NCBI GenBank assembly: GCA_022495995.1
Contig: JAFEMH010000733.1
Span: forward strand, 434,001 to 498,000
DNA from: Adenophora triphylla var. japonica
Lineage: Eukaryota > Streptophyta > Magnoliopsida > Asterales > Campanulaceae
Length of the DNA: 64,000 nucleotides
Direction of reading: 5' to 3'
This document shows, one piece after another, positions 12,131-23,515 of this stretch (positions within the stretch are counted from its first letter, which is position 1; every line of letters starts with the position of its first letter). Made by a program: the position numbers and the translations under genes. Below the pieces are notes generated by a model. That model saw only the letters and a program-made list of their open reading frames with translations, was not told the DNA's origin and searched no databases.

Positions 12131-12536
12131 TATTGCTCTAAAATATATGTTGATGCTGCTAGTTTGATTCGTTTTGACGATACGAATAATACAATGGTCT
12201 CAGATTTTTTTTTTAGTTCTAGATCTTAACATATTTAATTTTAAAGTTTTGGGAGGAGAAAAAAAACGAAAATAGAGGGGGAGAAAGGGACAGCGACAAC
12301 TGTCCCTTTTATGTTGCATGGGTGCCTTTATAAAAAACGGGGTGTCATTATAAATCGTGGACCTGGTGAAATTTCTTCAAAATGTGTGTCCTTGTTGATT
12401 GTTTTCATTAGAATGAGGGACTATTTGATAATTGCCCCTTAAATAAAATTACTTTATTTGTGGGATTTCCGCTTTTGAACAAAATGAAATGCTTTGGGAC
12501 AGTCAACTGGCCCACCCTTTTGTACTTCAATTTTCC

Positions 12537-12781
12537 AACAATCCGTTCCAAATTTAACTTCTTCTTAGTTTTACTGTACACATGAATATTAAGAAAAAAA
12601 TAAATATTATGAATATAAAAAGTAAAATAGTAAAGAGAAATTTGTAAGAAAGAGTAAATGAATTGTTATCGTAAGTATTACAAGTGAATCTCATTGTCCA
12701 TTTTAAAAATAAAATAAATTAAGAACCATAAACTGGAACACAATAAAAAAAATTAAGAAACTTAAATTGGGACCGAGGGAG
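12537..12781. mobile_element. Degraded Stowaway-like MITE 3
   Basis: The right end reads TTAAATTGGGACCGAGGGAG followed by TA. The left end near 12537 is a worn inverted match (ATCCGTTCCAAATTTAA). It is AT-rich and non-coding. Confidence 0.5.
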
Positions 12782-13018
12782 TAATAAATAATCCATATCA
12801 AAACCCCTCCCTCCTCAGACCAAACAAGTCCTAAGTCACTGCAAATTCATACATTCATCCCTCTTCCCTTTCCCGCCTCTACACACACAAAACATAACAC
12901 TGATGCTGCCATCCAAAAATGACGGTTGCACAGGAACTGAAAATGAAAGGACACTCTGGTTGCTTCCTTCTTCGTTTGTCCGCCTACACACAAACAACCA
13001 CGTAAACTAGGTCGGGGG
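12782..13018. other. Unassigned non-coding spacer
   Basis: Sequence between the third Stowaway and the inferred edge of LTR C. I see no gene or repeat. Confidence 0.4.
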
Positions 13019-13688
13019 TGGCTTCGGCAAAACCCTTCCGGCGTGAGAATAAGGTTAATAGGTCACGAAAATGGTGACATCAATGGAAACCCTAGAAAGA
13101 GAAAGCTTAGAGAGTAGAGATAGAGACATACCATGCAAATGAACACTATTCATTCTTTTATACTCCCAAGCCCCATGTGCCTTGCACATGGGGGGGACAC
13201 TTGTCAATCATCCACCCAAGGTCTCCAACCAACTCCAAGTTAGTGACATTTTACTGTTCACCTTGTCACATCAATCATCCATCACGGGCGGCTAGGATTA
13301 AACACGCAGGCGCCAGCCGAAGTGTAACCCAGGGGACGCCCAACTACCCATGTTGCAAAGGCGGCAACCAAAGGGGGAAACATGCGACATTCTACATGTC
13401 GCCCTAAGCCAAGTACCCCACAGGGGGTGGGATCCCCCTCTTATGCCTAATCATACTGGATTATCGACATCCTACTACGCTTCTCGCGTAACCTTACTTC
13501 TTACTCAGTCATACTCCCACGCACCATCTTCCCTTTGTCGCACATTTGCCCTATGTAACCGCGACTGCCAATGTCGTACCAACGTTCCGGGCCCACCTAC
13601 ATCGTTTGGACCAAGCGGCCCGGTCCATACCTAGCTATTGGGCCTAACCCTAGTGATTGGGCCCAATCCATTTTCCACAATCGTATCA
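13019..13688 (-). repeat. Element C LTR (3' LTR in element sense)
   Basis: The right edge is set by TATCA followed by GAAGCCCCCAAG, exactly where A and B have TTACA followed by GAAGCCCCTC or GTAGCCCCTC. The left edge (TGGCTTCGGC at 13019) is only a guess from the TG...CA rule, because the partner LTR is not in the window. Contents include a - strand TATA box and a perfect inverted repeat. Confidence 0.5.
13155..13193 (-). promoter_or_regulatory. LTR C TATA box with upstream perfect inverted repeat
   Basis: The - strand reads GTATAAAAG at 13163-13155. Immediately upstream lie perfect 10-bp arms CCCCATGTGC and GCACATGGGG (13171-13180 and 13184-13193) around a 3-nt loop. Confidence 0.5.
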
Positions 13689-13712
13689 GAAGCCCCCAAG
13701 TTCGAGACTTGG
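13689..13712 (-). promoter_or_regulatory. Element C polypurine tract and stem-loop
   Basis: In the - strand sense, CCAAGT-ctcga-ACTTGG forms a perfect 6-bp stem that runs into the purine tract ACTTGGGGGCTTC, directly before the LTR start TGATACG. This matches the primer for plus-strand synthesis in A and B. Confidence 0.6.
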
Positions 13713-14403
13713 ACTATTCATGGTCCAGGCGAGAACTTTCACAGTCACCCTATGGTTTCCGCCGTTCTACGCCCTTGTTGGCGAGAAGCAAGGCTCAAGT
13801 GACACCTGCGTAACACGTGTCAGCTCGGGGTTGATATGGTTGGGCGGTTAGGCAGCGCCGTATACCCCCTAGGAATTTGTGTCGTCTTTTCCAATTAATA
13901 CCCAATAATGGGGAGAATTTCAAAATTAGAACTCTCTTAAATACGCCTTGGAAACTCCCCAAAAACCTTTCCCCTTTCGTGACTTGGAAACCAAAATCCC
14001 TCTATCAGTTTCATTCCCCACTCCCTTGCTCATTTGTTCTTTTATTCATAGAGACCACCGGCGACCCATTTTCCGGCGATTATTTTTCTTTCATTCCGTC
14101 CACTTCTACCGCTCCCTCTGCTTCGTTTGGGCTTCCCCTTGCTCCGTCAGTGTTTGTGTTTCAATTTCCAGCTGATTTAGGGCATTTTCTGAAGGAACCA
14201 ACTATTTGCAAGACTTTTCGACCGTCCTCCGGCCGATCTTCAAGTTTTTATTCTTTCCTGCCAATTCCCAGGTACCAGTTCATAAACTCTTGAATTCTCG
14301 CTTAAATTCTCACATTTTCTATCTCGCATGCTATGGCTAGGACCAAGTCCTGCTCTAAGACTGTTAGGTTTGGCCAAAATAAGAGAAGTGGGGGTTTTAC
14401 AGA

Positions 14404-17205
14404 ATGGATATGGGGGTATGGGCTCGGCTCTCGCGCGAGGATCTCAACTTTATGCTTATGCGACATGGAGCGTATGTCGCCATACTAAACGCCTTAGAAA
14501 TTAGGGGTCCACCTTTCTTGCACAAATTCGCTCCTATGAAAACTTTTTTCACAACTAATAAACTTAGTGCGCATATCTGCGACTTCTACTTCCCTTTCTC
14601 TGAAACTGAATTTTCTGACACTGACTATCTCGCAGCCCCCAATTTACATAGTCATCACTTCTATAAACAGGTGCTATCCAGCTCCAGCAATAGGAGCGAC
14701 ATGTCTTCATCTAATTCTACATCAACTCACGACGTGTCAGACACCTTGGAGGCTGAGACTTCACTACGACCCCCCATCTCGCAGGGTTCCTCTAATCCTG
14801 ATGTCGCGGGGGCCAGTAGCTCCTCTTCTACGGACTTCCAAACATCTTATCACATTAAGTACGGTATCAACCACGACCTTTACCATATAGAACCTTATGT
14901 AGGCGATTTGTCTCTTGCCGCTATGCGGCATAAAATAGATGGTATTATTATCTACCCTTCCCAACTAGATGCGGGCCTCAGAATTCCTATTGATCCTTTT
15001 ATTGTCGCAGTTTTGTACAAAGCTCATGCCGCCATCGTTGATCTCCACCCTAACGCAATTAGGGTTCTTACTAGCTATTTAGTGATCTGTAGGGCCTTAA
15101 GACAGGAACCCTCCGTCCCTCTACTTGTTCATTTATTTGATGGTTATACAGCTGTGTCTCAGCGAGAAGGCGTCATTGAGAACCGCCTCTCCATTAAGTA
15201 TAAAAAACCCAAACTCTTGACTCCTTTGCCCCGAAAAGTCCACAATTGGCAATCCAATCCTCTTTTTGTTACATCTCGCATGGGTTGGACCCATCCATGC
15301 GACCTTGGGGACATCCATTCGAAAATTGAAACCCGCAAAGCCTTAGTTTCTGGTGATACCAGACTGAAAGACAAATTTTTTAAAATTCTCGCCGATGCCA
15401 CCGACACGGGCCTGGCGTTATTCTCGTGGCGAGATATCCTATCCCGCCCTTCCTTACTCCGACAAGTTGGCCTCTCTGATTTCACCTGCCCTGACAGTGA
15501 TCCTCGCTTATCCATTGTTCAACCTGATCCCTATCCCGGCTGGGACCTTCATTCGGGAAATTGTTTTGCCGCTGAGTGTGGACCTTGCCAATTGAAAGAC
15601 CGTTGCTGTAAAACTATGTATGATATCCTAAGTATGTTTCTCGCCTCTATATTTATTGCATACTTTGCCTTTCTTCGCTTTCTTTCTACTAATTTCTTGT
15701 TTTTGATTCAGGATTCAGACTCATGGATGTGTCAGACAGGCGCGCTGCTGCCACAAGTTCTGATAGTCACCGTAAGCGACTTGCTGATGCTTGCCAAACC
15801 GATCTACTACAGGCTGTTGAACTGGAAATTCCTATTTCCCTTGACGGGGATGACTCCGAGGCCATCGCCCGCGAGAAAGCTGCCATTGCCGCTGAGAAGG
15901 CCGCTGGACAGGCCAAGAAAACCAGCAGAGCGAAAACTCCGATGAGGTCTTCCACTCTTGCTTTGAGAGATGAGGATATGGTTGAGGGAGAAAATTTCAA
16001 GAAGGAAACTGATGTCGCTGTAGAGGACATTGAGCCAATCCCGCCTACTGATTACCCCAAGCCAACTGGTTCCCGCCCCAATGAACGAGGCCGTACTGAG
16101 GATGACCCTGAGGCGGTCACGATTGAGGAAACTTCCACCGAAGCCGAGGCCCAACTTGTCAGCTGGCTCCGGGAAGGGTTTGAGATGCCGTCCGACAAGG
16201 ATGGCCTGTACGACCTAAGTGTGGAGATTGCCTCCGTTCCCAATCTAACAGGCTTTGATATCTATTCTCGCGACCCGACTTATAGCATAATTGGTGCCGG
16301 CATCATCGAACGCGCAGGCGACAAGGCGGCCATAGCTGAGGTTGTGGAGCAGGATATAGACCTGTCTCTAAACTTTGCCGGCCTTCAAATCTGCGAGGTA
16401 AGGATTGCCGCTTCTCATTTTAGCTATGCCTTTCACTTTTCTTCTTAAATCATTTATTCTCTTTTAATAATCTCTGCAGATTACTAGCACTTTGCATGGG
16501 TTAAGGAACAAATGCCAACGTTTGGTCCGTGATTCAGAGAAACTTGAGAGAGCACGCAAGCGGGCTTTGGGAGAGAAAGACAAATACAAAAACAAGTGTG
16601 TTGACATGGAAAAAGATTTGGAGGCTTTTCAGGCGGAGAAAATGAAGATGGTTGAGGCGCTCAAGGTGAGCGAGAATCAAGAGAAAGAATTGCGTAATGA
16701 GATTTCCGCCCTAAAGCTGAAGTCAGAAGAGAAAATCAAGGCCCTAGAGGCTGACAACCTAGCTAAGGTGACTTCAAATGCTGAATTGGTCAAGGAGATT
16801 GCTGACAACAAAGAGAAGGCGGAAACCGATGCAATGGATATGTACGACAAGGCCTTACTTCATGCTATGCGGGCGGCAGCGGCGAGTTCTGATGCAATTC
16901 CAACCATCACGGCTGAGCTTCTCGCTAAGTGGGGGTCTGAACAAATTTATAGTGACTTTTGCCTCCGCGGCCACTCTCTTGTTCCATATGAGGAGAGCGA
17001 GCTTCGCGCCTTGGCTTTAGAAGACAAACTTTTAGGTAAGCCAGTTTGGGTGCCCCCCTCAATAGCCGCCAATGACGCCTTGACCATGTGGGTAGATTTA
17101 ATCGGCGAGAAAGCTAAAGCTCTCAAAGACGCCAAAGACGCCGCCAGAGAAGCAATTCGCGTAGCTAAAGCTGCCGCTGGCGGGAATCAGGCTTCAACTT
17201 CTTGA
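14404..17205 (+). CDS. Element C antisense gene: gypsy-type transposase_28-like, coiled-coil protein
   Basis: Three exons with clean GT-AG borders: 14404-15631, 15712-16397 and 16480-17205. Phases agree, and no internal stop remains in 879 aa. Residues about 175-250 (IDGIIIYPSQL, then GLRIPIDPFIVAVLYKA and LTSYLVICRAL) look like the 'putative gypsy-type transposon' domain (PF04195) known from additional ORFs of plant retrotransposons. Before it lies a Ser-rich linker (about 92-145). Exon 2 is acidic and Lys/Ala-rich. Exon 3 gives a long coiled coil (about 645-765) rich in Glu/Lys heptads, then an Ala/Lys-rich tail. The gene runs opposite to the inferred gag-pol of C. An ATG at 14333 lies in another frame and is unlikely to be the start. 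Molecular function is not known to me. Confidence 0.75.
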
Positions 17206-17875
17206 TAACATTGATTTCGCTTTAAAACAATCTTTACTCTGGTCTGTATTAAACAATTTTTCTTTCCGCTCTTAAACTTTGGTTTTGTTGCATGGTTTGG
17301 ATGTCGCGGTTTGCGACTTGACATTAAACTCACTTTTTGGGAGATCGTCGTACGCGATTTATGCACATTACTTTTCTTCAGATATTGCGGTTTGTGACTT
17401 TTTCTTAACTTTGTTTTCCGCCTCTATGCATGATTTCTTTAACATCTACTCTGCTACAATTTGGATGTCGCGTTTACGACTTTGCTTTGATTTTAACTTT
17501 CATGACTACCCCTTTTGATGCCTACCTAGGTTACCTGAATGTCGTGGTGCGACTTCAGCTGTATGCTTTACCCTTCTCGAATGTCCTTTGCTTACCGTAA
17601 TTTGTTTTTAAATTTTACCTTTGATATATCGCCATTTTTGCTTCAATAGTTTATCAAAGATTCCTTTCCCATAACTTACCTCTATACATACTACTCCCTT
17701 CAAAAGAGTGAGGCTTGTCTTTAGGCAGCCTTACTCCTTTGTTAGAGTCACACGCGACATATATTGTGTGGCCAAACTCTTTTGGCCAAAATCTCCCACT
17801 AAAACCGCGCTAGATCAATTCCTGGCGGGCGGCAACCGCCTCTTATACGATTGCATGGGCCTCAATGTCCCCAGG
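17206..17875. other. Element C non-coding zone with small hairpin repeats
   Basis: Downstream of the antisense gene. The motif GTCGCGGTTTGCGAC and variants recur at 17303-17317, 17344-17358, 17384-17398, 17467-17480 and 17541-17553, most with self-complementary arms. I see nothing else coding. Confidence 0.5.
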
Positions 17876-17953
17876 TCACCGCGCCTGGAACCAATATCTC
17901 TAGGTCGCCGCACCTGGAACCAATATCTCCAGGTCACAAGGTTTGGTGCCTGG
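17876..17953. repeat. Element C minisatellite, left remnant
   Basis: Units of CCTGGAACCAATATCTCCAG plus a spacer, matching the array at 60090-60545. The array is interrupted by element A; cctgg at 17949-17953 is the left TSD copy. Confidence 0.9.
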
Positions 17954-18988
17954 TGAAATTACCCGGGATCCGGCCCCTAGAGCGCGGGAGGCCCGTGCAT
18001 CTCGCATTCGTGTGTCGCTGTTCGGGAATGTTTGCCCGGATCCGAGAGGCAGCGCGTTCGCGCCCCGGCATCTGGCTTTATTCCGCTTTTAGCGTTGCGT
18101 GTTGGAGGTGTCTCGCTGTGTTTTGCTTTGTAGAGTCGCCACGCCGTTTTTATTATTAAGCCCAAAACATTGAAAAAGGGCATCAGTTTAAAAATAATAA
18201 TAAACTGTTTTTTGTGTGATGAGATTTTGAGTTCGGAGGTCAGATGACTCCTCGGGAAGAGAATATTATAATCTTAGAGCTCACCCGAGTCGCCTCGTAA
18301 AAACGAGTCTTTCGGATACCCCTAATATTCTTTAAATGTTGTGTGTGTGTGTGTGTGCTTTTAAAAATGCATGCTGTGTCGGATGTCTACATTGTACACT
18401 ACGTATTGAAATGTATTGAAATAGTAATGGAAGGAAGCCTTACCAATGTTGGTTCGTGTCTGTCTTCCGCTGGGGAATAGTGTTTGGGGATGGAATGATG
18501 TTCCGGCACGGACCGGGATTGCTTCGGGAGGGGCCGGTTGTCTGCGGACAGAGTTTCGGCGTGAGTTGAGATTGTAAGCTGCGTTCGGGCAGAGTTTCGG
18601 CGTGCGTTGGGATCGCAGGGATCACTCGGGCAGAGGTTCGGTGTGCGTTGGGGTGGCAGGAGTCACTCGGGCAGAGGTTCGGCGTGGTTTGGGATCGCCG
18701 GTTTGACTCGGAAAGAGCCGGGATGCCTTGGAAAGACCAGGCAAGGCCTCGGAGTACCACGAGGGGCCTCAAAGTACCTCGAGAGTGCCTCGGGGCAGCG
18801 CGGGAGCGTCGCGGGAGCGCTCGGGGAGGCTTCGGAGCACCACGAGGGGGCTTGGAAGGCCTCGGAAGGATCCGAAAGGGGCCGGGATTGCCCCGAAGGG
18901 TCTTAGAGGGGAGCCTGAAGGCTGGGGGGAGTGGAGAGAAGAGGGAGGTGTGTAAAATGAGGGAGGGGGAGCCCTCTATTTATAGTAG
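17954..18988 (-). repeat. Element A 3' LTR, first segment
   Basis: Matches 58593-59629 with about 18 substitutions by eye. It ends at the B insertion; agtag at 18984-18988 is B's left TSD copy. It contains a (GT)n run near 18338-18358, a tandem zone of about 42-bp units (GGCAGAGGTTCGGCGTG) at 18540-18720, and a - strand TATA (ACTATAAATAGAGG). ORFs here on either strand are chance readings of GC-rich repeats. Confidence 0.9.
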
Positions 18989-20913
18989 TGTGACGATGTT
19001 GAAATTCCAATTTCGCGGGAAAATTTGATTTTGCGTTTCTTTGAAAATCAAATAAAACCGGAAAAAGACGGAGTCGCCACGCCGTTTTTGTTTTAAGGGC
19101 CAAAACTTTGAAAAATGCCCGAGATTAGAGATTTGGGTTCGGAGGTCACGTTACACGCCGGGAAGGACGTTAGTGTGCACCTGGAATGCCTCGTAAAACG
19201 AGTCTTCCAAACATTTTAAAATCATTTGTTTGTGTGTGTGTGTGTGTTACTTTGGCCAAAATAAGTTGAAACTGAGGAAAGTAAAAATTGGAAATTCTTT
19301 ATTAGACTTTGGACAGATCCCATGATTTTTGGTGTGATTTTTGGGTTGAGATTTTGTACTCAAAAGATTTTTGGAAGTTGAAAACCATTTCTGCCAGAAT
19401 GAAAATGGCAGTGGATACTTGATTTTGAAATGGACTTTAGGGCTTGAAAACTCCAGAATCTGGGAAAAGTCCGAGAATGAAAAATGTTCAAAACACCTTA
19501 AATAAGGTTTCTGTATAATAACTTTCCATTTTCGAGATGATTTGAGGGACCAAAACCTTCTGGAAATCTCAGATGTGAAATCTGGATTTCCAGAGACTGA
19601 TGAACTGACCTTTAAAGGAAATTTGGAAACTGGAGGTTTACTCACGCAAAAAATAAAGTAAAAATATTTATAGAAAGCTCTGGATGTTGGCTACAAAAAG
19701 TGTTTTGTAGTCAACACCAAATTCCAAGTTTATCTGTGTCCAAAAAATTAGACCATGGACTGGGGTCTTAGAAAATTGCTACTGGACAGCAACTTCTCAA
19801 AAAGGAAAACATGATTTTAAAGGGGGTTTGGCATCCATGCTTGTCCCCATTTCCCTAGGTTTTGATTAGTAGTCACTATACATTTTAGTGGTGATCTACT
19901 ATATCAAACCATACTTGGGGTACATTAGGACTTAAGCATTTCATTTGCTTGAGAAGGGGAATTTTGTATAGATGAAATTAAAGAGAAAAATCAACTAGAG
20001 ATTTAAAATGTAGACCATTTGAGATGGTCATTCATGAAGATGAACTTCAAGATGACCATCTTAGGTCAAGATTTAAGTTAAATTAGACATAAAGTAAATC
20101 AAAGTAAGGAGAACAAGATGAACAAGAAGTTAAAAGGGAGTTTTAGGGTTTAGAGAAGGAGGGCTTTACCAATGGTGACACCCTATCTTCCTAGGCTTGG
20201 AATTTGACTTGAGGAGTATCAAGATTTGGTGTTTGACTTGAGGAGTATCAAGATTTGGTGTTTGGATTTGTGTTTGGGTGGATTCAAGGCTTGAATGTGT
20301 TTAGGGTTTGATGATAGAGTTGGTCAAAGAGAAAACAAGTAGATAACACTTAAGTCCTCTATGTTTTCTCTCTAATCCTCCTCCTAAGGGGTGATTTGAG
20401 CTTGGATTGGTGTATGTATGAGAGTATGTATGAGAGTGTTTTGAAAGTATTTTGAGTGAGTGGGGTTTGGGAAAGATTGAAGAGAAAATGGTGGCAATTC
20501 TAGTGAATTCCCACTGTTTTCTCCTATTTTGCCAGAATACAGCTTCTATGAGCCAATTGTGTTGTGTAAACTGAGAGAGGAGGGTTTAATTTATAGGCCT
20601 CTGGAAATGTCAAACATGTCCGCGCGGATTGGATTGTAAACGTGCATTGTTCATTAAATGCAGCTCCAGGCTTTGGACAGGAAGAATAAAATTCAAAAAT
20701 CCAGCAGTTTATGTTTTTCAACTTGCCCAATTCGGATTTTTCCAATTTCTTTTGCTTTTTTTGATTCCTTTCCATGGTTTATCTTTAAATGGCAATCCCT
20801 AATCTACCCTCACTTTGTTAGGAATGTTAGGAATTGTTAGAAATGTTAGAAATGTTAAAACTTTCGTTAATTTTCTAACGAAAATTCTAACAACTCAAAT
20901 TGGAGCACTTACA
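18989..20913 (-). repeat. Element B left LTR (3' LTR in element sense)
   Basis: Aligned by eye with 30194-32132, about 40 substitutions plus small indels are seen, including different lengths of a (GT)n run. On the - strand a TATA (CTATAAATTA near 20596-20586) lies just downstream of a TCCGCGCGGA palindrome (20619-20628). Confidence 0.95.
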
Positions 20914-20960
20914 GTAGCCCCTCGGCGACGGCGCTTTCGAAGGAAGCGGGGTCGTCGATA
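20914..20960 (-). promoter_or_regulatory. Element B polypurine tract and stem-loop
   Basis: The - strand sense reads GAGGGGCTAC directly before the LTR start TGTAAG. Just upstream lies an imperfect stem: ACGACCCCGCTT pairs with AAGCGCCGTCGC around a 7-nt loop. Element A has the homologous stem with a compensatory pair (32601-32646). Confidence 0.65.
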
Positions 20961-21020
20961 GAGTAAGGCTCCATATTTGACAGGAGGATCAAGTGATCGA
21001 GTGGCTGAACCTATTTAATA

Positions 21021-21280
21021 GGCTACCTACGTATCCTTAAGAGGAATCAAGCCAGCCGTAGTTCGGGTCTTTGACCCTGGAGTGACTATTTTAGGATGTC
21101 AACCATGCGAGCGAGTTCTGCAGTCGTTTGTTGAAAGAAACTCTGCTGGGGATGACCATTTTCGGTCGGATGGCTATCTGCTCTGCTGGGGATAGGAATG
21201 ACCATTTTCGGTCGGATGGCTGAACCTAATGATAGGCTACCTACGTATCCCGAATGGGAATCAAGCTGGTCGTAGTTCGG
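21021..21280 (-). repeat. Two copies of the CTACGTATCC...GTAGTTCGG motif
   Basis: Two copies (21021-21066 and 21235-21280) of a roughly 46-bp motif with the two blocks GGCTACCTACGTATCC and CGTAGTTCGGGTCTTTGACC, separated by a GAATCAAGC segment. Related copies lie at 25111-25160 in B and at 32767-32812, 32931-32978 and 39661-39709 in A. Confidence 0.75.
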
Positions 21281-21296
21281 GTCTTTGACCCTGGAA

Positions 21297-21862
21297 TGAC
21301 TATTTTAGGGAAGTCGCCCTAAGATTTGACTATTTTTGGGAAGCCGCCCTATGATTTGACTATTTTTGGGAAGTCGCCCTATGATCTGACTATTTTTGGA
21401 AAGTCACCCTGAGATCTGACTATTTTTGGGAAGTCGCCCTATGATCTGACTATTTTTGGGAAGTCACCCTAAGATCTGACTATTTTTGGGAAGTCACCCT
21501 AAGGTCTGACTATTTTTGGGAAGTCGCCCTGAGATCTGACTATTTTTGGGAAGTCGCCCTATGATCTGACTATTTTTGGGAAGTCGCCCTATGGTTTGAC
21601 TATTTTGGGGAAGTCACCCTAAGATCTGACTATTTTTGGGAAGTCACCCTAAAATCTGACTATTTTTGGGAAGTCACCCTATGATCTGACTATTTTTGGG
21701 AAGTCACCCTATGATCTGACTATTTTTGGGAAGTCGCCCTATGATCTGACTATTTTTGGGAAGTCGCCCTATCATTTGACTATTTTTGGGAAGTCGCCCC
21801 TATGATTTGACTATTTTTGGGAAGTCGCCCCTATGGTTTGACTATTTTTGGGAAGTCGCCCT
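21297..21862. repeat. 30-bp minisatellite in element B
   Basis: About 19 head-to-tail units of TGACTATTTTTGGGAAGTCG plus CCCTATGATC, with few substitutions. The last two units are 31 bp. There is no spacer structure. Confidence 0.95.
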
Positions 21863-22199
21863 GGTAATGATTTCGGTTTGTTGAATTAGGGGATGATTGC
21901 GATTTATCGCTTTCCTCGTGTTGTGTGTGATAGCGTTTTAGGTGCCTCAAACCTTAATGATGGCGTCTTAGGTGCCTTGACCCTTGATGATGGCGTTTTA
22001 GGTGCCTTGAACCTTGATGATGGGTGATCTGGGGGTGACAACTTGTTTTGAAACGATTTCCTTTGATGTTTGTATCCTTTCGTTGGGGACACACTTCGAG
22101 GGGATAGACAGTCTTTTGGTGGACTTCATTTGGAGGGATCGGTCTTACGTTTGCTGCCGGAGGTGAAAGAGACGAAATTCCGTTAACTTTCGTCGGGGA

Positions 22200-22600
22200 T
22201 GAACCTAAGCTGAGGTTTAGTTCAGAAGTATGAACCTAAATAAGAATTCAGTTCAGTAGTATGAACCTAAATGAGGACTCAGTTCAGGAGTATGAACCTA
22301 AATGGGGACCTAGTTCAGGAGTATGATCCCAAGTCGGGGTTTCAGTTCAGGAGTATGGACCTAAATGGGGACTCAGTTCAGGAGTATGAACCTAAATGGG
22401 GACTTAGCTCAGGAGTATGAACCTAATTGGGGACTCAGTTCAGGAGTATGAACCTAAATGGGGACTCAGTTCAGGAGTATGAACCTAAATGTGGACTTAG
22501 CTCAGGAGTATGATTCTAAGTCAAGGTTTAGTTCAGGGGTATGAACCTAAATGGGGACTTAGTTCAGGAGTATGATTCTAAGTCGAGGTTTAGTACCTGA
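22200..22600. repeat. 31-bp minisatellite in element B
   Basis: About 13 units of TCAGGAGTATGAACCTAAAT plus GGGGACTCAGT, with variants. It is unrelated to the neighbouring arrays. Confidence 0.9.
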
Positions 22601-22744
22601 GGGAGATTATTTGAAGGTGTTCTCGCTGGGGAAGATTTGGGCTTACGAGAACTATCGGGGAAAAGGGTGACCGTATTGGTCAAGTGACTGGACCTATGGT
22701 AGGCTAAAGAGGTGGCGATAACGAGAGGCTATGAGCTTTGTACC

Positions 22745-22873
22745 CAAGGTTGACTGCTTTTAGGGGAGTCACCCGAGGATTGACTATTTTAGGGAAGTCG
22801 CCCGAGGATTGACTATTTTAGGGAAGTCGCCCGAGGATTTGACTATTTTAGGGAAGTCGCCCGAAGATTGACT
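22745..22873. repeat. Short array related to the 30-bp minisatellite
   Basis: Four units of GACTATTTTAGGGAAGTCGC plus CCGAGGATT, a diverged relative of the array at 21297-21862. Confidence 0.85.
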
Positions 22874-23054
22874 AAAGCTTACGTTGCTATTTGCGGAGAT
22901 AGGGATAGCTAAAGCTATGGGTAATCATGCAACATTTGTGAGTGCAGACATATTTTTGAGATATGTTGAGGGACTAACGTACCTTTGCTGTGCTTACCTG
23001 CAGGAGAGCAAGTTGCGGGGGCTGTGTGGTAGTTGATAGTGTTGAGAGTCTTGA

Positions 23055-23515
23055 TGCATCATTGAGAACTTGGCGTCTCTGTCCGAACTGTATTTGAGAA
23101 CTTCGCGTCCCTGACCGATTTGTATTTGAGAATTTGGCATCCCTGACCGATTTGTATTTGAGAACTTGGCGTCCCTGACCGAATTGTATTTGAGAACTTG
23201 GCGTCCCTGACAGATTTGTATTTGAGAACTTGGCGTCCCTGACCGATTTACATTTTGAGATCTTGGCATCCCTGACCGATTTGTATTTTGAGATCTTGGC
23301 GTCCCTGACCGATTTGTATTTGAGATCTTGGCATCCCTGAACGATTTGTATTTTGAGATCTTGGCATCCCTGACCGATTTGTATTTTGAGAATTTGGCAT
23401 CCCTGACCGATTTGTATTTGAGAACTTGGCGTCCCTGACCGAATTGTATTCTGAGAACTTGGCGTCCCTGACCGATTTGTATTTGAGAACTTGGCATCCC
23501 TGACCGATTTGTAGA
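23055..23515. repeat. 31/32-bp minisatellite in element B
   Basis: About 14-15 units of GAGAACTTGGCGTCCCTGAC plus CGATTTGTATTT. Long ORFs on the - strand across it are translations of the repeat and not proteins with a recognisable domain. Confidence 0.9.

Larger units (their letters stand above)
10153..12438. mobile_element. Non-autonomous MULE-like TIR element
   Basis: The left end (GGGAGAATTACCAATG, then CAATAAGGACACACATT) and the inverted right end (GGGGCAATTATCAAATAG, then CAACAAGGACACACATT) form imperfect terminal inverted repeats of about 75 bp. The flanks are aaaataaaa and taaataaaa, a 9-bp duplication with one mismatch, as expected for Mutator-like elements. No transposase is visible. 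The interior holds a proline-rich low-complexity segment, Stowaway MITEs and a minisatellite, listed separately. Confidence 0.65.
13019..17953 (-). mobile_element. Element C: Tat-type LTR retrotransposon, left part
   Basis: An LTR at 13019-13688 is followed by a purine tract and stem-loop, an intact antisense gene, a zone of small hairpins and a minisatellite that is split by element A. It resumes at 60090. Orientation is inferred from the - strand purine tract and TATA box: gag-pol would be on the - strand, to the right. No C gag-pol is visible in the window, so the Tat assignment rests on this layout and on its likeness to A and B. Confidence 0.6.

Noticed and set aside
14333..14404. Upstream ATG at 14333 as the start of the C antisense gene
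   Set aside because: It is in a different frame from the 14404 ORF. Joining the two would need an intron of under 50 nt.
18440..19028. Overlapping ORFs on both strands in GC-rich sequence, with counterparts at 59078-59732
   Set aside because: They lie within the LTR of element A. Both strands are open owing to composition and tandem repeats.
21297..21862. Regular 30-bp repeats resembling a CRISPR array
   Set aside because: Units are directly adjacent with no unique spacers, and the sequence is a plant retrotransposon interior.
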